Below, piece after piece: positions 6,127 to 8,448 of a stretch of DNA of 8,448 nucleotides. Position 1 is the first letter of the stretch, and every line of letters starts with the position of its first letter. A program made the position numbers and the translations under genes. The DNA is from Candidatus Altarchaeota archaeon (GTDB taxonomy: Archaea; SpSt-1190). The notes beneath the pieces were generated by a model. It did not search any database and was not told the origin of the DNA. It saw only the letters and a list, made by a program, of their open reading frames with translations. The DNA is taken from positions 1 to 8,448 of the forward strand of contig JAAOXX010000011.1 of the NCBI GenBank assembly GCA_018221025.1, written 5' to 3'.

Positions 6127-6450
6127 GTGACATCCACTCTGGTGATTATAGCACTGGTTTTGCTAGGATTTGTGTTTGGGCAATTTCTAAATGCACTTGC
6201 AGAGTCTTTGCAAAGAACGAAAGCAACGACATTTGGTTCGGGCCCATTCGATAATTGGTATTCAGTAATTGCAGGGTGTTTCTATTTCACAACATTATTT
6301 TCAATTCCGATTTCCGGAAATATTCCATTATTCGTACTAGTGGCAGGGATTTTCCTCTATTCGCTTTATGGCCGCTTTGGCGGTGAACAAAATAAGGACT
6401 TAAAACAAGAAGACAAGGTGGTTACAAAGTGGTATTCAGGGTTTCCATAG
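6127..6450 (+). CDS. Small membrane protein of unknown function
   Basis: 107 residues; I do not recognise the family. A hydrophobic N-terminal helix at about 4-24 is followed by a polar stretch (ALAESLQRTKATTFGSGPFD, 23-42). Then comes a hydrophobic region from about 44 to 84, probably two helices separated near the ISGN at 58-61, and a charged tail rich in K, E and D (88-107). The start is GTG 6127, 26 nt after the first T of TATTTA; the ATG two bases earlier is followed at once by a stop. Its 3' end overlaps the DHH nuclease gene by 22 nt, so the two are cotranscribed and probably translationally coupled. The frame is intact and the composition is protein-like, so it is very likely a real gene. 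Confidence 0.75.
   Translation: MTSTLVIIALVLLGFVFGQFLNALAESLQRTKATTFGSGPFDNWYSVIAGCFYFTTLFSIPISGNIPLFVLVAGIFLYSLYGRFGGEQNKDLKQEDKVVTKWYSGFP
6416..6420 (+). promoter_or_regulatory. Shine-Dalgarno site of the DHH nuclease gene
   Basis: AGGTG, complementary to the 16S rRNA 3' end in archaea, lies 8 nt before the GTG start at 6429 and within the preceding gene. It supports the overlapping start. Confidence 0.6.
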
Positions 6451-7727
6451 AAAAAGTTACTTCGCGATTAAAGGAATTAGAAAACCCAGTGGTTGTTTCC
6501 CATATAGATGCCGACGGTCTTACAAGTGGTGGCATAATGTTCAAGACACTTCAGCTAATGGGCAAAAAACCAGAAATGTTATCTTTGAGGCAACTCGACC
6601 AAAGTACGAAAGACGATGTTCCATGGGACAGAGACTTAGTGTTTTTAGATTTTGGGTCGGGCCAAATTGATTGGACTGAAAACCATGTGATAATAGACCA
6701 CCACCAGCCGATTCGTGAGGCTCCGTATCAATTCAATGCACATTATCTCGGACTCGATGGTTCTCGCGACATAAGTGCTTCTGGTCTCGCATATCTTGTT
6801 TCAAAGGAATTAATTGGGCACAGTGAACTTGCTGGACCTGCAGTTGTTGGTGCAATGGGAGATAGAGTAACTGTACCTCTTTCTGGCTTTTCTAGGGTTC
6901 CACTCGAAACTCCTTGGGTTAAAGCAATGAAAGGGTTGAAGTATTTTGGAAGGGAAACTCGCCCCATCTCTGTGATGATGAAGTATGCAAGCGACCCATT
7001 TATTCCAGGTATTAGTGGAGAGCCTGACCAGTGTTATCGATTTTTAAGGGAGTTGGAAATCGATGAAACCACCACATATCATAAGCTGAACAAAGGAGAG
7101 CGAACTAAGTTTAATGATGCTTTGATAAAGTATGCATCGCGTAAGGGGGTTCCAGTTCACAAAATGATGGGTGAATATTATGTACTCCCACACATGCCAG
7201 AGGGGACTGAAATGAGGGATGCAAGTGAATTTTCTACACTTTTGAATGCTTGTGGAAGACATGATAAACCAGAAATTGGAATTGGGCTTGTAATTGGGGA
7301 CAATGTTTATGATGATGCGAAAAAGTTGCTTAGAATTCATCGACGACTCCTCAGTAAAGGAATGAATGAATTGCGAGTCAAGGGAACTGAAGATACATAC
7401 AAAAATTTTTCACTTTTTATTGCAGATACTGTCAAACCGACAATAGTGGGAATAATTGCAGGTATTGCAATTTCATCGCGGACTGTTGACCACAGGAAAC
7501 CCATAATTGCACTAAGCAGAGACGAGGAAGGATGGAAAGTTAGTGGACGCGGGACTCTTGAACTCGTTGATAAGGGATTGAATATTGGACTGGCAATGAG
7601 GGAGGCTTCGGAAGGGTTTGGTGAAGGGGGGGGTCACGATGTTGCAGCAGGTGCATTCGTTTCGGACAAGGATATCGACAAATTTTTGAAGAGGCTCAAC
7701 GTTGTATTTGGGAGGCAATTAAAGTGA
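6429..7727 (+). CDS. DHH-family phosphoesterase, archaeal RecJ-like nuclease (GAN type)
   Basis: 432 residues. It is a metal-dependent exonuclease of the DHH/DHHA1 superfamily. Motif I is SHIDADG (24-30; D27, D29), motif II FLDFGSG (72-78; D74), motif III DHH (90-92), and motif IV GAMGDR (141-146; D145). The C-terminal DHHA1 domain ends with GEGGGHDVAAGA (398-409), the substrate-binding GGGH loop. The LLNACGR segment (271-277) is typical of the archaeal RecJ homologues, some of which bind GINS at the replication fork (GAN); others act on RNA or DNA ends in repair. Which applies here is not visible. It sits second in an operon, 22 nt inside the end of the small membrane protein gene, and its TGA overlaps the start of the prenyl synthase gene. 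Confidence 0.9.
   Translation: MVFRVSIEKVTSRLKELENPVVVSHIDADGLTSGGIMFKTLQLMGKKPEMLSLRQLDQSTKDDVPWDRDLVFLDFGSGQIDWTENHVIIDHHQPIREAPYQFNAHYLGLDGSRDISASGLAYLVSKELIGHSELAGPAVVGAMGDRVTVPLSGFSRVPLETPWVKAMKGLKYFGRETRPISVMMKYASDPFIPGISGEPDQCYRFLRELEIDETTTYHKLNKGERTKFNDALIKYASRKGVPVHKMMGEYYVLPHMPEGTEMRDASEFSTLLNACGRHDKPEIGIGLVIGDNVYDDAKKLLRIHRRLLSKGMNELRVKGTEDTYKNFSLFIADTVKPTIVGIIAGIAISSRTVDHRKPIIALSRDEEGWKVSGRGTLELVDKGLNIGLAMREASEGFGEGGGHDVAAGAFVSDKDIDKFLKRLNVVFGRQLK
7711..7715 (+). promoter_or_regulatory. Shine-Dalgarno site of the prenyl synthase gene
   Basis: GGAGG lies 8 nt before GTG 7724 and 11 nt before ATG 7727. The two starts are adjacent codons in the same frame and both overlap the DHH stop codon. 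Spacing slightly favours GTG 7724. Confidence 0.6.
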
Positions 7728-8448
7728 TGAAATTTGTAAAAAAGTGGAAACCCGAAGTGGATAAGGAAATTATGAAGTCTCTAGTTGGAACTGTACCCGA
7801 AGTTTGGGAACGGAGTAAGGATTATTTTTTAAGGGGTGGTAAACGCTTGCGACCTGCACTTGTATTGCTTGGTGCAAAGGAGGCAGGAGGCACTGAAACA
7901 AAATCACTACGAGTTGCCGCAGCCATTGAAATTATGCACACATTTACACTAATTCATGATGATATTGAAGATTCATCAGAGTTTCGCAGAGGGGATAGGT
8001 GTCTACACAAACAGTACGGAATTCCCCTAGCAATTAATACGGGAGATGCCCTATTTGCGAAGTCATTTCAACTATTTACGGAGGAAAGTCAAGAACTAGC
8101 AAATGAATTTGCAAAGACAATGTGCACCATTGTTGAAGGACAAGAACTCGACATAAGTTGGTCTAAGGAAAATCGCATTCCAACTGAGGCGGAGTATATT
8201 TCAATGGTAGAAAAGAAGACAAGTGAATTAATTGGATTCAGTTTGGAAGCGGGTTATATGTCCGCATCAGGAAAAAGAAGCCCCAAATTGAGAGAGTATG
8301 GAAAGCGGTTAGGGGTTGCATTCCAAATTATTGATGATATCTTAGGTGTCGCAGGAAATCCAGACAAAACTGGAAAAGATGTTGATAAAGATATTGGAGA
8401 AAGGAAAAAAAGCCTCCCAATAATTCACGCAATTGAAAATCACCCCAA
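7727..8448 (+). CDS. idsA: Polyprenyl synthetase, probable geranylgeranyl diphosphate synthase (3' truncated by window edge)
   Basis: 240 residues are present of an expected 300-330; the frame runs off the window. The enzyme extends allylic diphosphates with isopentenyl diphosphate to make the C20 chain of archaeal lipids. Visible motifs are GGKRLRP (37-43), the first aspartate-rich motif DDIED (78-82) followed by RRGD (87-90), KKTSELI (163-169) and the second aspartate-rich motif DDILG (203-207) in FQIIDDILG. F73, five residues before the first motif, and T74 match the chain-length site of archaeal geranylgeranyl diphosphate synthases, which supports C20 as product. Glycine at the last position of the second motif occurs in many relatives. 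The start is ATG 7727 (or GTG 7724), overlapping the DHH stop; it is the third gene of the operon. Confidence 0.92.
   Translation, partial: MKFVKKWKPEVDKEIMKSLVGTVPEVWERSKDYFLRGGKRLRPALVLLGAKEAGGTETKSLRVAAAIEIMHTFTLIHDDIEDSSEFRRGDRCLHKQYGIPLAINTGDALFAKSFQLFTEESQELANEFAKTMCTIVEGQELDISWSKENRIPTEAEYISMVEKKTSELIGFSLEAGYMSASGKRSPKLREYGKRLGVAFQIIDDILGVAGNPDKTGKDVDKDIGERKKSLPIIHAIENHP

Noticed and set aside
1..8448. A defence, CRISPR or mobile system.
   Set aside because: No direct-repeat array, transposase, integrase, nuclease-helicase cluster or terminal repeats were seen; the recognised genes are mostly housekeeping genes.

Overview
The window is archaeal, most likely euryarchaeal, at roughly 40% G+C. 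The evidence is: a CDP-alcohol phosphotransferase of the archaetidylinositol-phosphate synthase type together with a prenyl diphosphate synthase (ether-lipid genes); an archaeal-type TrmI; secF placed before secD and overlapping it (bacteria usually have secD first); a DHH nuclease of the archaeal RecJ-like/GAN type; and TATA boxes 26-30 nt ahead of the start codon of every promoter-proximal gene. I cannot place it below phylum level by eye. It does not look like a mobile or defence island: no transposase, integrase, CRISPR array or tRNA gene was seen.

Layout. Positions 1-1056 (+) hold the 3' part of a 12-TM-type MFS transporter. It converges on an archaetidylinositol-phosphate-synthase-like gene (1053-1595, -), and the two stop codons overlap. 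Upstream of that lies trmI (1655-2332, -). The stretch 2333-2691 has no protein gene. It holds the trmI promoter, an inverted repeat, a separate TATA box and a G+C-rich (about 58%), strongly self-complementary block at about 2450-2626, which I read as an unidentified structured RNA gene. A small PRC-barrel protein (2692-2934, +) converges, with a 3-nt gap, on a sugar-nucleotidyltransferase-like protein with a left-handed beta-helix (2938-3939, -). That protein's nucleotide-binding loop and several catalytic residues are degenerate. Next come secD (3970-5181, -) and secF (5178-6038, -). Divergently transcribed from secF is a three-gene operon: a small membrane protein (6127-6450), the DHH nuclease (6429-7727) and a geranylgeranyl-diphosphate-synthase-like enzyme (7727 to the window edge, 3' truncated).

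How it works together. SecF and SecD form the membrane complex that assists Sec export. The lipid genes supply the C20 isoprenoid chain and the inositol-phosphate head group of archaeal lipids. TrmI modifies tRNA. The DHH nuclease acts on DNA or RNA ends. Apart from the overlapping pairs these are ordinary housekeeping genes.

Regulation. Genes that begin a transcript lack a leader: the first T of the TATA box lies 26-30 nt before the start codon. Operon-internal genes (secD, the DHH gene, the prenyl synthase) instead have clear Shine-Dalgarno sequences. The two items most worth following are the candidate RNA at about 2450-2626 and the nucleotidyltransferase with the eroded active site.
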